From Bacillus sp. EB01 (lineage in GTDB: Bacteria; Bacillota; Bacilli; Bacillales; Cytobacillaceae), in contig NZ_HG964497.1 in NCBI RefSeq assembly GCF_000613125.1, positions 3,308,052 through 3,372,051 on the forward strand: a stretch of DNA of 64,000 nt. The letters run 5' to 3'. A program made the translations under genes and the position numbers. Positions within the stretch are counted from its first letter, which is position 1, and each line of letters opens with the position of its first letter. Shown piece after piece: positions 16,677-24,646 of the stretch. The notes beneath the pieces are model-generated. The model saw nothing but the letters and a program-made list of their open reading frames with translations. It searched no databases and was not told where the DNA came from.

Positions 16677-17315
16677 GTGCAGCACGCAGTATCTTTCATG
16701 AATGAATACGGCTATATGTTCCTATTCATTTCAATGGCACTAGGAATGATTATCCTGCCTGTTCCTTTAGAAGCCCTTCTCGGTTATTCCGGCTATTTAT
16801 CCTATACAGGGGAACTTCAGTGGCTGGCAACCATCGCAATCGCCACTATCGGGACATTCACCGGAATGATCGCAAATTACTGGATCGGAAAAAAGCTTGG
16901 CTATGAATTCATAGCTAAATACGGCCATTATGTATACATTAAAATCTCAACCATTGAAAAAATCGCAAAATGGTTTAACAAATACGGAAACAAACTATTA
17001 ATCTTGATTTTCTTTATACCCGGAGCAAGGCATGCCATCGGCTTCTTCGCCGGCATTACCAAATTCCCGCCCAAGCTTTATTGCATATGCACCGCTACCG
17101 GCGCATTCATATGGTCATCAGCCTACATTTTAATAGGCAACCTCGCCGGCCCAGGCTGGGAACTCTATAATGAAGAAATTAAGAAATTTATGCTCAGCAC
17201 CAGCATAGTCTTGCTAATCCTGTTGGCCGCAGCATACCTCGCAGGTAAATCAAGCACCCGAATCTCCGGATGGGGCTGGAGACTGCGACGCAAATTAATG
17301 AACCTAATAAGATAG
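16677..17315 (+). CDS. DedA-family membrane protein
   Basis: A 212-residue polytopic protein with the DedA/VTT signature: PVPLEALLGYSGYLSYTG near residue 28-45, GTFTGMIANYWIGKKLGYEF, and the arginine-containing FIPGARHAIGFFAGITKFP (about 115-133). DedA proteins act in membrane homeostasis, including lipid-carrier recycling. The start is a GTG at 16677 behind GGAGGGGG; an ATG eight codons in is the alternative. It is a single gene with its own terminator. Confidence 0.9.
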   Translation: MQHAVSFMNEYGYMFLFISMALGMIILPVPLEALLGYSGYLSYTGELQWLATIAIATIGTFTGMIANYWIGKKLGYEFIAKYGHYVYIKISTIEKIAKWFNKYGNKLLILIFFIPGARHAIGFFAGITKFPPKLYCICTATGAFIWSSAYILIGNLAGPGWELYNEEIKKFMLSTSIVLLILLAAAYLAGKSSTRISGWGWRLRRKLMNLIR

Positions 17316-17319
17316 AAAC

Positions 17320-17350
17320 GGCTTCCGAAACTTCGGAAAGCCTTTTTTTT
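17320..17350 (+). terminator. terminator of the DedA gene
   Basis: GGCTTCCGAA pairs with TTCGGAAAGCC (one bulge) and is followed by nine T residues. Confidence 0.9.
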
Positions 17351-17475
17351 TGAAAAATTGGCCGACGAGGCAAAAAAACCATCTCAAACCAATCGCCACC
17401 AAGCTTCCGCAGTTTGAATCACCTTCCTTCTATGGTTAAATTAAAATAGGAAGTTTTTAGAAAGGAATGGTTTTC

Positions 17476-18264
17476 TTGGGAAAACGGACGGTATGGATTT
17501 GGACTGTAGCTTCAGCACTATTTCTGGTGCTATGGTTCGGCGGTCTCGTATGGGCAGTTGCCGATTATTATGGAGCCAGCGGAAAGTCATTGGTTCAGGA
17601 ACCAACAGAAAAAGCCCCTGCGAAGGATGTGGACGGGCTTCAGGTCGTGGCAATGGGTGACTCTCTAACGAGGGGGACTGGAGATGCAGCAGGAAGAGGC
17701 TATGTTGGATATTTAATTGACAGTTTGAATGAGCGCTCGGATAAGGATGTAAAGCTTGTAAACCTTGGAATCAATGGCCAGCGCTCAAAACAGCTTGCCG
17801 AGCAGGTAAAGCAGGCTGAAGTCCAGCGGCAGCTGTCACAGGCCGATATTGTCCTGATTACAATTGGCGGCAATGATTTGTTTCGAGGCGGACAGGGTCT
17901 TGTGGATTTTGATTCGGGGAACCCTGAAAAAATCCAGAAGGACTACCTGGCCAATGTAAAATCAATTCTCACGCAAATTAGAACGGCAAATAAGGATGCG
18001 ACCGTCTTTTTTATCGGACTGTACAATCCGTTTATAGAGTTTGAGGAAGGCAAGCAAATGTCAGCGATTGTCCGGGGCTGGAACTTTGCAACTGCCGAGC
18101 TTGCAGCGCAGTTTGATAAGGTTGTTTTTGTGCCAACTTTTGACTTGTTTGAATTAAATGTAAATGATTATTTGTATACTGATAAATTCCACCCGAACAC
18201 AGAAGGATATAAGCTGATTGCCGAGCGTGTTGCGGCGCTAGTCACGTGGGAGGGGGAAAAATGA
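17476..18264 (+). CDS. membrane-anchored SGNH/GDSL hydrolase
   Basis: A 262-residue protein with an N-terminal membrane anchor (residues 7-28) and an SGNH hydrolase domain outside the cell: block I GDSL (61-64), block III GGND (GGNDLF), and block V DKFHPNTEGY with the catalytic Asp/His. Such enzymes act as esterases or acetyl-hydrolases on lipids or wall polymers. I choose the TTG at 17476 because AAAGGA is nine bases before it; the ATG at 17467 lies directly on that ribosome site. Its stop overlaps the ABC ATPase start (ATGA), so the three genes form one operon. Confidence 0.87.
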   Translation: MGKRTVWIWTVASALFLVLWFGGLVWAVADYYGASGKSLVQEPTEKAPAKDVDGLQVVAMGDSLTRGTGDAAGRGYVGYLIDSLNERSDKDVKLVNLGINGQRSKQLAEQVKQAEVQRQLSQADIVLITIGGNDLFRGGQGLVDFDSGNPEKIQKDYLANVKSILTQIRTANKDATVFFIGLYNPFIEFEEGKQMSAIVRGWNFATAELAAQFDKVVFVPTFDLFELNVNDYLYTDKFHPNTEGYKLIAERVAALVTWEGEK

Positions 18265-19175
18265 TGGATACAGTGACACTTTCAGTCAAAGATTTGAAAA
18301 AGAGAATCGGTAAAAAGGAAATCATAAAGGGAATTTCATTTGAACTGCACAAAGGGGAAGTTTTCGGTTTTCTCGGCCCGAATGGAGCCGGGAAAACAAC
18401 CACAATCCGGATGCTTGTTGGTCTGATTAAGCCGACATCGGGTGCTATTTCGGTATGCGGCTATGATATCCAGAAGGATTTTTCAAAGGCAATGCGTAAT
18501 TTGGGCTGTATCGTCGAAAATCCCGAGCTTTACTCGTATCTTTCCGGTTATGATAATCTTGCCCATTTTGCAAGAATGCTCGATGGAATCGGTGAAAAAA
18601 GGATAGCTGAGGTTACCGAGCTTGTCGGTCTTAAAGAACGGATTTATGACAAGGTTAAAACTTACTCACTTGGAATGCGCCAGCGGTTAGGGATTGCACA
18701 GGCACTTCTCGGAAGTCCAAGTGTACTCATATTGGACGAGCCGACGAATGGCCTTGATCCTGCGGGAATCCGCGAGATGCGGCAATTTATTCGCTTTCTA
18801 GCAGAACAGGAAGGATTGAGTGTCCTTGTCTCAAGCCATCTATTGAGTGAAATTCAGTTGCTCTGTGACCGTGTCGCCATCATTTCCAAAGGCTCAGTTA
18901 TCAAGACCGATTCAGTTGATGTCCTGCTTGGAAACCGTGAACGGATTGTCTGGAGGCTTTCACCGCTTGAGGAAGGGAAAAGAATCCTTGGCGGCTTAAC
19001 GGAAATCGAGATTCGGGATGATGGAGCTATTTTAACCGAATATAGTGCTGAAAAAGCAGCGGATTGGAATCGGAAGCTTGTCCAGTCTGGTGTTGAGGTT
19101 TCGGAAATGAACCGGAAAATGCCTGTGCTTGAGGACCTGTTCCTTGAGCTGACCGGGGGTGACACAATTGATTGA
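18261..19175 (+). CDS. ABC transporter ATP-binding protein
   Basis: A 304-residue ATPase with Walker A GPNGAGKTTT, ABC signature YSLGMRQRLG, Walker B VLILDEPTNGLDP and switch His (SSHLLS). The C-terminal 80 residues are the short regulatory tail common in BcrA/NatA-type exporters. It should energise the permease encoded next. The ATG at 18261 overlaps the upstream TGA and follows GGAGGGGG; the downstream permease start lies inside its 3' end. Confidence 0.93.
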   Translation: MMDTVTLSVKDLKKRIGKKEIIKGISFELHKGEVFGFLGPNGAGKTTTIRMLVGLIKPTSGAISVCGYDIQKDFSKAMRNLGCIVENPELYSYLSGYDNLAHFARMLDGIGEKRIAEVTELVGLKERIYDKVKTYSLGMRQRLGIAQALLGSPSVLILDEPTNGLDPAGIREMRQFIRFLAEQEGLSVLVSSHLLSEIQLLCDRVAIISKGSVIKTDSVDVLLGNRERIVWRLSPLEEGKRILGGLTEIEIRDDGAILTEYSAEKAADWNRKLVQSGVEVSEMNRKMPVLEDLFLELTGGDTID

Positions 19176-20148
19176 GCTTGTCTATAACGAAATGCTCAAG
19201 CTTCTTGCCAAGAGAAGGCTGCTGATAATTGCCGCCATCATCGGAATCCTCGTCGCAATGTTCACCTATGCCCAGATGAAAGAGGTTGAAACACAGCGCG
19301 AACGGATGGGGACGACAGACTGGAAGACCATCCTTCAGCAGCAAATTATAGATATTCAAAACAGGCTGTCCTCAAACCGATTAAGCGAGGAATGGAAAAG
19401 TGAGCTGCAAATCAGGCTTCAGCAGCAGCAATACTATCTTGACCATGATATCAATCCGTCCGAACCGGGTGCTCCAACCTTCATGAGGATGTTCATTGAA
19501 AACTCAATTGACTTGTTTCTGCCGCTGATGGTCATGGTCATCGCCAGCGACCTTGTTTCTTCTGAACATAGCCAGGGCTCGATTAAGCTGCTGCTGACAA
19601 GGCCGGTACGGCGATGGCGTGTGCTGCTCAGCAAGTACATCACCCTTTGCCTATCAGTGTCAATGATTGTAGCGTTCATGGGTATCCTGTCATATGTTAT
19701 TTCCGGCACTGTATTCGGTTTCGGCGGCTGGAAGGCACCGGTCCTGACTGGTTTTACGGCATCGGGCTCGACGCTTGATACATCGGGTGTAAAGCTTATT
19801 GATCAATGGCAATATTTATTAATGGAGTTTGGCCTTGTCTGGTTTGTGGCAATCGTGGTCGGGACGCTTTCTTTCATGCTGTCAGTGCTGATCAGAAGCA
19901 CTGCTGCCGGAATGGGTATCATGCTGGCAGCCCTAATTTCCGGAGCGATTTTGAGCAATATGGTTTCTTCATGGGAATCGGCCAAGTACTTTTTTATGGT
20001 GAATCTGCGCCTGACTGATTATATGAATGGGACAGCCCCGCCGATAGAAGGAATGACGCTATCGTTCTCGCTTGGTGTTTTGCTTGCATGGTGGGCCGCC
20101 GCTCTATTTGTATCGTTTTATGTGTTTATGAATAAGGATGTGTATTGA
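19159..20148 (+). CDS. ABC-2 type transporter permease
   Basis: A 329-residue membrane protein with one N-terminal segment (RRLLIIAAIIGILVAMFTYA), an external coiled region rich in Gln (TILQQQIIDIQNRL...LQQQQYYLDHD), then five or so membrane segments including DLVSSEHSQGSIKLLLTRPVRRWRVLLSKY, a hallmark of BcrB/NosY-like ABC-2 permeases. It overlaps the ATPase gene by 17 bases, using a GTG (or TTG nine bases later). The substrate is unknown; linkage to an SGNH hydrolase hints at a lipid or wall-related molecule. Confidence 0.88.
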   Translation: MTQLIELVYNEMLKLLAKRRLLIIAAIIGILVAMFTYAQMKEVETQRERMGTTDWKTILQQQIIDIQNRLSSNRLSEEWKSELQIRLQQQQYYLDHDINPSEPGAPTFMRMFIENSIDLFLPLMVMVIASDLVSSEHSQGSIKLLLTRPVRRWRVLLSKYITLCLSVSMIVAFMGILSYVISGTVFGFGGWKAPVLTGFTASGSTLDTSGVKLIDQWQYLLMEFGLVWFVAIVVGTLSFMLSVLIRSTAAGMGIMLAALISGAILSNMVSSWESAKYFFMVNLRLTDYMNGTAPPIEGMTLSFSLGVLLAWWAAALFVSFYVFMNKDVY

Positions 20149-20167
20149 ATCTCCTACCATTCAATGT

Positions 20168-20195
20168 TTATCATTCAAAATTTGAGGAATGATAA
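20168..20195. promoter_or_regulatory. inverted repeat upstream of azoR
   Basis: TTATCATTC at 20168-20176 and GAATGATAA at 20187-20195 are perfect 9-bp arms around 10 bases. It has no T tail, so it looks more like an operator than a terminator. It lies 37 bases before the azoR start. Confidence 0.5.
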
Positions 20196-20231
20196 CCAGG
20201 TCAGAACTTATTTGAAGGGTAGGTATAGCAA

Positions 20232-20867
20232 ATGGCACAGGTTTTATACATCACGGCACATCCACATGACGATACCGTATCATACAGTATGGCGGTCGGA
20301 AAAGCATTCATCGAACAGTACAGAGAAGCGAATCCTAATGATGAAGTGATTTATCTCGACTTGTATAAGGAAGACATTCCGCAAATCGATGTAGACGTAT
20401 TCAGCGGCTGGGGTAAACTTCAATCAGGTTCGTCATTTGACGAATTGTCTGAAGAAGAAAAACGAAAAGTCACAAGGCTCGGTGAACTATCTGATCAGTT
20501 TGTCGCAGCAGACAAATATGTATTTGTCACACCACTCTGGAACTTCTCTTTCCCGCCTGTCATGAAGGCGTATATTGATTCTATTTGCGTAGCAGGCAAA
20601 ACGTTCAAATACACCGAACAAGGACCAATCGGGCTCCTTGGCGATAAAAAGGCACTGCATATCCAGGCCCGGGGCGGAGTGTATTCCGAAGGACCTGCTG
20701 CGGCTCTGGAAATGGGACACCGCTACATTGGGATCATCATGCAATTCTTTGGAATCAATAACTTTGAAGGTTTATTTGTCGAAGGACACAACCAATATCC
20801 TGACAGGGCAGAAGAAATTAAACAAGACGCTATCAACCGTGCGAAAGACCTGGCAAGGACATTTTAA
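20232..20867 (+). CDS. azoR: FMN-dependent NADH:quinone/azo oxidoreductase
   Basis: A 211-residue flavodoxin-fold enzyme: [11 protein letters not shown] at the N-terminus, [29 protein letters not shown] around residues 98-126 (the FMN-contacting loop of AzoR), and IQARGGVY. It reduces quinones and azo dyes with NADH by two electrons and protects from electrophiles. In B. subtilis the paralogues are under YodB or MhqR repression, so the inverted repeat upstream is of interest, although its sequence is not the known operator of either. It is monocistronic. Confidence 0.92.
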   Translation: MAQVLYITAHPHDDTVSYSMAVGKAFIEQYREANPNDEVIYLDLYKEDIPQIDVDVFSGWGKLQSGSSFDELSEEEKRKVTRLGELSDQFVAADKYVFVTPLWNFSFPPVMKAYIDSICVAGKTFKYTEQGPIGLLGDKKALHIQARGGVYSEGPAAALEMGHRYIGIIMQFFGINNFEGLFVEGHNQYPDRAEEIKQDAINRAKDLARTF

Positions 20868-20883
20868 GCGTTTAAATTAAAAC

Positions 20884-20918
20884 CCATCCCCATCTGTTGC
20901 AGAAGGGGATGGATTTTT
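20884..20918 (+). terminator. terminator of azoR
   Basis: CCATCCCC and GGGGATGG form an 8-bp stem with a following TTTTT. Confidence 0.9.
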
Positions 20919-20982
20919 ATATGGTCGATTTTTTTCACTACAGAAAGCTTAATTCAATCACCCCTTACGTGAACGAAAGCTT

Positions 20983-21317
20983 AGGACACGTTTTAAAAAA
21001 TACAGGACAGATTTAACGAAATACAGGACATTTCCCGAAAAATACAGGTCATTTCCCAAACTTTTCAGGACAGTTTTTCAATTTTTCAGGACAAACTCTA
21101 TTTCACCTCACTAAACCGAGTACACCCGACCGAGCAGACTTAATAAAAGTCGTACAATTTTACAGTCCGTGAATCAGGACACATTTTAAAAAATACAGGA
21201 CAGATTTTATGAAATAAAGGACATTTCCCGAATAATACAGGACATTTCCCAAACGATTCAGGACAGTTTTTTAGTTTTTCAGGACAAACTCTATTCCTCC
21301 CCGATAAACTGAGTACA
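20983..21317. repeat. two arrays of 21-bp-phased AGGACA repeats upstream of the HEPN operon
   Basis: Array 1 has AGGACA (one variant AGGTCA) at 20983, 21004, 21025, 21046, 21067 and 21088, exactly 21 bases apart. Array 2 repeats the pattern at 21176, 21197, 21218, 21239, 21260 and 21281. The two arrays and their flanks (ACTCTATT...GAGTACACCC) are copies of one another 193 bases apart. The 15 bases between motifs are A/T-rich and partly conserved (ATTTCCC). No gene fits here. The spacers are not unique sequences of equal length between long repeats, so this is not CRISPR. It ends about 210 bases before the HEPN gene start. Confidence 0.88.
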
Positions 21318-21488
21318 CCCAAGAGAAGAGAGCAACTATTCAAAAGCTTAATTACTAGTAAGAGGGTTCGGCAGTCCAACCACGCTGCAAACTCGATTAA
21401 ATTAACCTACTCCTCTTGAAAGATGGAACTAGTTATAAATATAAGATAGTTCTATCGTCCTTTCCAAAACCACTCTGTATTAATATGG

Positions 21489-21494
21489 TATAAT
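21489..21494 (+). promoter_or_regulatory. -10 box of the HEPN operon promoter
   Basis: A perfect TATAAT at 21489-21494. No good -35 hexamer is seen at 17 bases, so an activator or a weak promoter is possible. It would start transcription near 21501, which favours translation from the GTG at 21531 over the TTG at 21507. Confidence 0.45.
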
Positions 21495-21530
21495 TTTTTC
21501 AAAATAGTGTTGCATTGGGAGTTGGTAGGA

Positions 21531-22835
21531 GTGGCGGATGAACTGCTCGTTCCGCAAGTGATTCTGGACGGGAAAATATTAAAACAAGCGGGCAACACAA
21601 AGCGTGTCCCGTGGTCATTATCTTCAGATACCATTACATACTCAGTAAAAAAAGAAGTGGAATGTCTGTCACTACTTAATCAAAAGTCAGGTACAATCGT
21701 TGTCTGGCAGGAAATCGACAGCCGCTTTTCGCAGTTTGAAATGTATCAAATTCAGCAGGAGCTGGAAAAGTTGATCCATCCATTTTTTCCGGATGAATGG
21801 GAAGTTGAGGCTGTTACGCCAAGGGCAGGCATAAACGGAACGGATCCGAGTGATGTAAGCAGAATCGTGCATACCATTTCCAAGCGATATCCGTTCGAGA
21901 TAGTCGCACAACTACCCGGAATTGGGCATGGAAAACTGTATGACTTGGTCTTCCGGGAAGGGATTAGGCAGTCTGAAAACCGTTATGCCGCAGTATTTTT
22001 TGCAAACGGGGAAGCTGTGGTGGAAAAAGCTGAAATCGTTCCGCTTGCTTCCGATTGGCTGGGAGAATTTCAGTCATTCATTATGGATCATGACTATATG
22101 GCTGCATATGAGCTTCTTGATGAATTGGAGGATTCGGTTGAAAAACAGGCGGCGGCATCCCTGTTAAGGCTGATGATTCATCGGATGAATTTCGATTTTG
22201 AGGACGCACGCATCGCGCTGGATGAGGCGAGGTCGATTGCAGGCGAAACTGAGCTTTTTATTGAAACAGACGTTATATTAAAAAATTTGCTATCCAAAGA
22301 TGCAGCGATTCGTGATTTGGCGAGAATTATGGAGTTGTATCGCCATCTGGAAATGTATCTGGACCTTGATGATATGGTTTCGTTCCTGATTCGATTTTAT
22401 CGGGCGCGTGAGGCGATACTTCTATATTTAATTGAGCATAAACAGATAGAGGGCTTAGGCTTCAAGAAGGAGACCTATTCATCCATTTACCAGTTGATCG
22501 AAAAAATTGAAGAAATGTATGATAAGCGGGAAATTAATAGCCATTTCGGGGCTTATTTTTACTTGAAGAGCTTGAATGTCGCAAAACTTCTGCAGGGGAG
22601 AAATCAGAGTTTCATTGGCCATGGCAGGAGCGGCATTGACAATGATGTTGCCTGGCAGTCGTATTTCGGGACATCGAGGACAACCCTTTCCCGGGCCAAG
22701 AAGAGGTTCTTGATGGATTCAAACATCATGCTAAGGGAATTCGGGCTTGAAATGGATAATAATGTAGAAAAGATTAATTTGGCTTTGCTGCAGTTAAGCG
22801 AGAAATTGACCGGGAAGGGTGCTGTTTCGCTATGA
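21531..22835 (+). CDS. HEPN-domain protein A, Csm6/Csx1-like putative RNase outside a CRISPR locus
   Basis: A 434-residue protein (from GTG 21531, with GGGAG nine bases upstream; a TTG at 21507 would add eight residues). The C-terminal half is helical and holds FYRAREAILLYLIE (about 289-302) and then RNQSFIGHG (R357, H364), an Rx6H motif of HEPN ribonucleases in the RN-S-GHG form known from Csm6/Csx1-type effectors. Residues about 185-200 (FIMDHDYMAAYELLDEL) resemble the linker helices of those proteins. The first 180 residues are alpha/beta with a PGIGHG loop, where effectors carry a CARF sensor, but I cannot confirm a CARF fold. It is coupled to gene B by an ATGA overlap. Confidence 0.65.
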   Translation: MADELLVPQVILDGKILKQAGNTKRVPWSLSSDTITYSVKKEVECLSLLNQKSGTIVVWQEIDSRFSQFEMYQIQQELEKLIHPFFPDEWEVEAVTPRAGINGTDPSDVSRIVHTISKRYPFEIVAQLPGIGHGKLYDLVFREGIRQSENRYAAVFFANGEAVVEKAEIVPLASDWLGEFQSFIMDHDYMAAYELLDELEDSVEKQAAASLLRLMIHRMNFDFEDARIALDEARSIAGETELFIETDVILKNLLSKDAAIRDLARIMELYRHLEMYLDLDDMVSFLIRFYRAREAILLYLIEHKQIEGLGFKKETYSSIYQLIEKIEEMYDKREINSHFGAYFYLKSLNVAKLLQGRNQSFIGHGRSGIDNDVAWQSYFGTSRTTLSRAKKRFLMDSNIMLREFGLEMDNNVEKINLALLQLSEKLTGKGAVSL

Positions 22836-24052
22836 AAAATTTACGAATCGTTTTAAGTGATCATCCAAATCCCAGGCTTCCTTCCGCAGCGAGCAACACG
22901 GAAACATGGTTACTGCAGCCAGCGGAGATAAAAGCTGGCACGACTGGCAGAATTCCTATTCCCAAATTCAAATCGGTCCACGAGGCACGGCACTGGACTG
23001 AAAACTTTGCTGATTTGATAACAACTAATTTTGAAACTATTGAGATACATACTGACTTTTATTCCGACAAGGTTCTTGCCTATATGCTCACGTTAAAGGT
23101 AGTGCAGAGGTTTCCAAACAGAACAGCATTGAATCCTTCTTTTTCAAAAAAGAAAGATGGTAACGCAGCGAAAGAGATGAACGTTTATCACCATTTACAT
23201 CAGCTAGTTGAATCAGGAAATTTCCGGGCAGCCAAAAAACTTGCGTCAAACCGGTTCCAAAACCGTAAAATTGTCCAGTTGCTTGACTTGGCACAGGGAT
23301 TGCGTCAGTTTGATTTTACATCCCATGAGCTGAAAACAGAAAGCTACTGGAATAATCTCAGCGAAACTCTTGCTGAAATAGATCCCAAAGAAGCAAAAAG
23401 CGAAACTGCTTTTATAACAGAGTTCAGGAAGGTGGCAAGAAGGGACCAGCGTGCATTTATTGCCTTTCTCCACAACTATGCGGAACTGCTTTATAAGGAT
23501 AATAACTTAATAGATTTTGTGGTTCTATATTACCGGCTTGCAGAGGAGACGCTCCTGTATGCACTGGGATGGGATATTAATTGGGCGGTATACGAAGATC
23601 ACAAGCAGTTCATAATCCGAAAAGGGGCCACCTATTTTCTTAAGATACCAGCAAATGAAAGGCTTTCAAAACATTTTCATCGGTATATGAGGGTACTAGA
23701 GAATGAAATTTACCGTCTTAATGGCCGCCCCGGAGTCATGATTCGCCCTGGCGCCTCCATTGGTATCGAAAAGCTTACTGGAAGGGATGAATTTTTTGCG
23801 AGGGTATATCTTTTCTTTAAAGATCCAGCCTTTAGCAAGTTCCTCGACCTTCGTCACCAAGGGGTCAGCGGTCATGGTTTTGTAGATTTTAACAAAGCTG
23901 ACTTTGAAGCAATTCTAGGACAGGCACCTCTTGAAAAAATGAATCCAATTCTTGTGGAGCTCAACCTTATGCCGGGCTACTCAATTTTTGAGCTGATTTC
24001 AAAAGCAGCTCTCGCTTTGGCATCTGAGGAAGTTGGGCAGCGGGTACCATGA
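22832..24052 (+). CDS. HEPN-domain protein B, Csm6/Csx1-like putative RNase
   Basis: A 406-residue protein paired with gene A. It repeats the same layout: a shorter N-terminal alpha/beta part (1-105), a helical linker with LVESGNFRAAKKLA (125-138), NNLIDFVVLYYRLAEETLLYALG (224-246), and LRHQGVSGHG with R341 and H348, again an Rx6H HEPN motif. The matching YYR/FYR...E...LLY block in both proteins argues that they are homologous and may form a heterodimer with a composite active site. The start ATG overlaps the stop of gene A. A terminator follows. No cas10, cas6 or CRISPR array is visible in the window. Confidence 0.65.
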   Translation: MKNLRIVLSDHPNPRLPSAASNTETWLLQPAEIKAGTTGRIPIPKFKSVHEARHWTENFADLITTNFETIEIHTDFYSDKVLAYMLTLKVVQRFPNRTALNPSFSKKKDGNAAKEMNVYHHLHQLVESGNFRAAKKLASNRFQNRKIVQLLDLAQGLRQFDFTSHELKTESYWNNLSETLAEIDPKEAKSETAFITEFRKVARRDQRAFIAFLHNYAELLYKDNNLIDFVVLYYRLAEETLLYALGWDINWAVYEDHKQFIIRKGATYFLKIPANERLSKHFHRYMRVLENEIYRLNGRPGVMIRPGASIGIEKLTGRDEFFARVYLFFKDPAFSKFLDLRHQGVSGHGFVDFNKADFEAILGQAPLEKMNPILVELNLMPGYSIFELISKAALALASEEVGQRVP

Positions 24053-24061
24053 TCGTATGAA

Positions 24062-24094
24062 GTGCAGTCCAGGCAATGGGCTGCACATTTTTTT
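24062..24094 (+). terminator. terminator of the HEPN operon
   Basis: GTGCAGTCC pairs with GGGCTGCAC and is followed by a run of T, ten bases after the stop of gene B. Confidence 0.9.
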
Positions 24095-24111
24095 AAAAAT
24101 AATAGTTTGCT

Positions 24112-24137
24112 TGTAACCTTTTTGGTTCTCGTTTGTC
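24112..24137 (+). promoter_or_regulatory. possible ECF-type (autoregulated) promoter of the sigma gene
   Basis: TGTAAC at 24112-24117, a 16-base spacer, then TGTC at 24134-24137. This resembles the TGAAAC/TGTAAC-N16-CGTC pattern of Bacillus ECF sigma factors, about 25 bases before the sigma gene. Confidence 0.55.
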
Positions 24138-24163
24138 TGTAGTCGTTGAGAGGGGAGAAAAGG

Positions 24164-24646
24164 ATGGCGGATCCGTTAGAGGAGCTCTATGAACAATACA
24201 AAAAGCCGGTATACACTTTCCTTTGCGCGTTGTGCCATAACCGTTCAGTCGCCGAAGAATTGACCCATGATACGTTCATTAAGGCTTTCAAGGGCTTGAA
24301 GAGTTATCGGGGGGATGCCTCGCTTAAAACATGGCTGTTCAGGATAGCCCGCAATACATATTTAAACAATGCGAAAAAAGCTTCTACGAGATACGAGCGG
24401 TCATTTGCTGAACCTGAACTTGAAGCAGCAGGCAGGTATGAAAACGCCGATGCGCAAATGGCGGTTAGGGAAACGCTCCTCCAGCTGTCCGAGCAGGAGA
24501 GATCACTCCTGACACTCCGGTCTCACGGGTTTTCGGTGGCCGAGATTGCTGTGGTTCTTGGCATGACAGAAGGGAGCATCAAGGTAGGACTTCACCGGGC
24601 AAAAAAGAAATTCAGGAAGTTATATTATGATGGGGAGGTGACTTGA
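24164..24646 (+). CDS. ECF-type RNA polymerase sigma factor
   Basis: A 160-residue sigma-70-family protein with region 2 (EELYEQYKKPVYTFLCALCHNRSVAEELTHDTFIKAFKGL...LKTWLFRIARNTYLN) and region 4 (LTLRSHGFSVAEIAVVLGMTEGSIKVGLHRAKKKFRK), and no regions 1 or 3. It should direct RNA polymerase to a small regulon, probably for envelope stress. The start is at 24164 with GAGGGGAG upstream. The stop touches the anti-sigma start, and the -35-like TGTAAC upstream suggests autoregulation. Confidence 0.93.
   Translation: MADPLEELYEQYKKPVYTFLCALCHNRSVAEELTHDTFIKAFKGLKSYRGDASLKTWLFRIARNTYLNNAKKASTRYERSFAEPELEAAGRYENADAQMAVRETLLQLSEQERSLLTLRSHGFSVAEIAVVLGMTEGSIKVGLHRAKKKFRKLYYDGEVT

Noticed and set aside
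20168-20195. Terminator of the SGNH-ABC operon
   Set aside because: The 9-bp inverted repeat is A/T-rich and has no T run after it, so it is listed as a possible operator instead.
20983-21317. CRISPR array
   Set aside because: The repeated unit is only a six-base core with A/T-rich, partly conserved 15-base intervals and the whole block is duplicated; real CRISPRs have long repeats and unique spacers.
21531-22100. CARF domain at the N-terminus of HEPN protein A
   Set aside because: The position and a Gly-rich loop (PGIGHG) are suggestive, but I cannot trace the CARF fold by eye, so I describe the region only.
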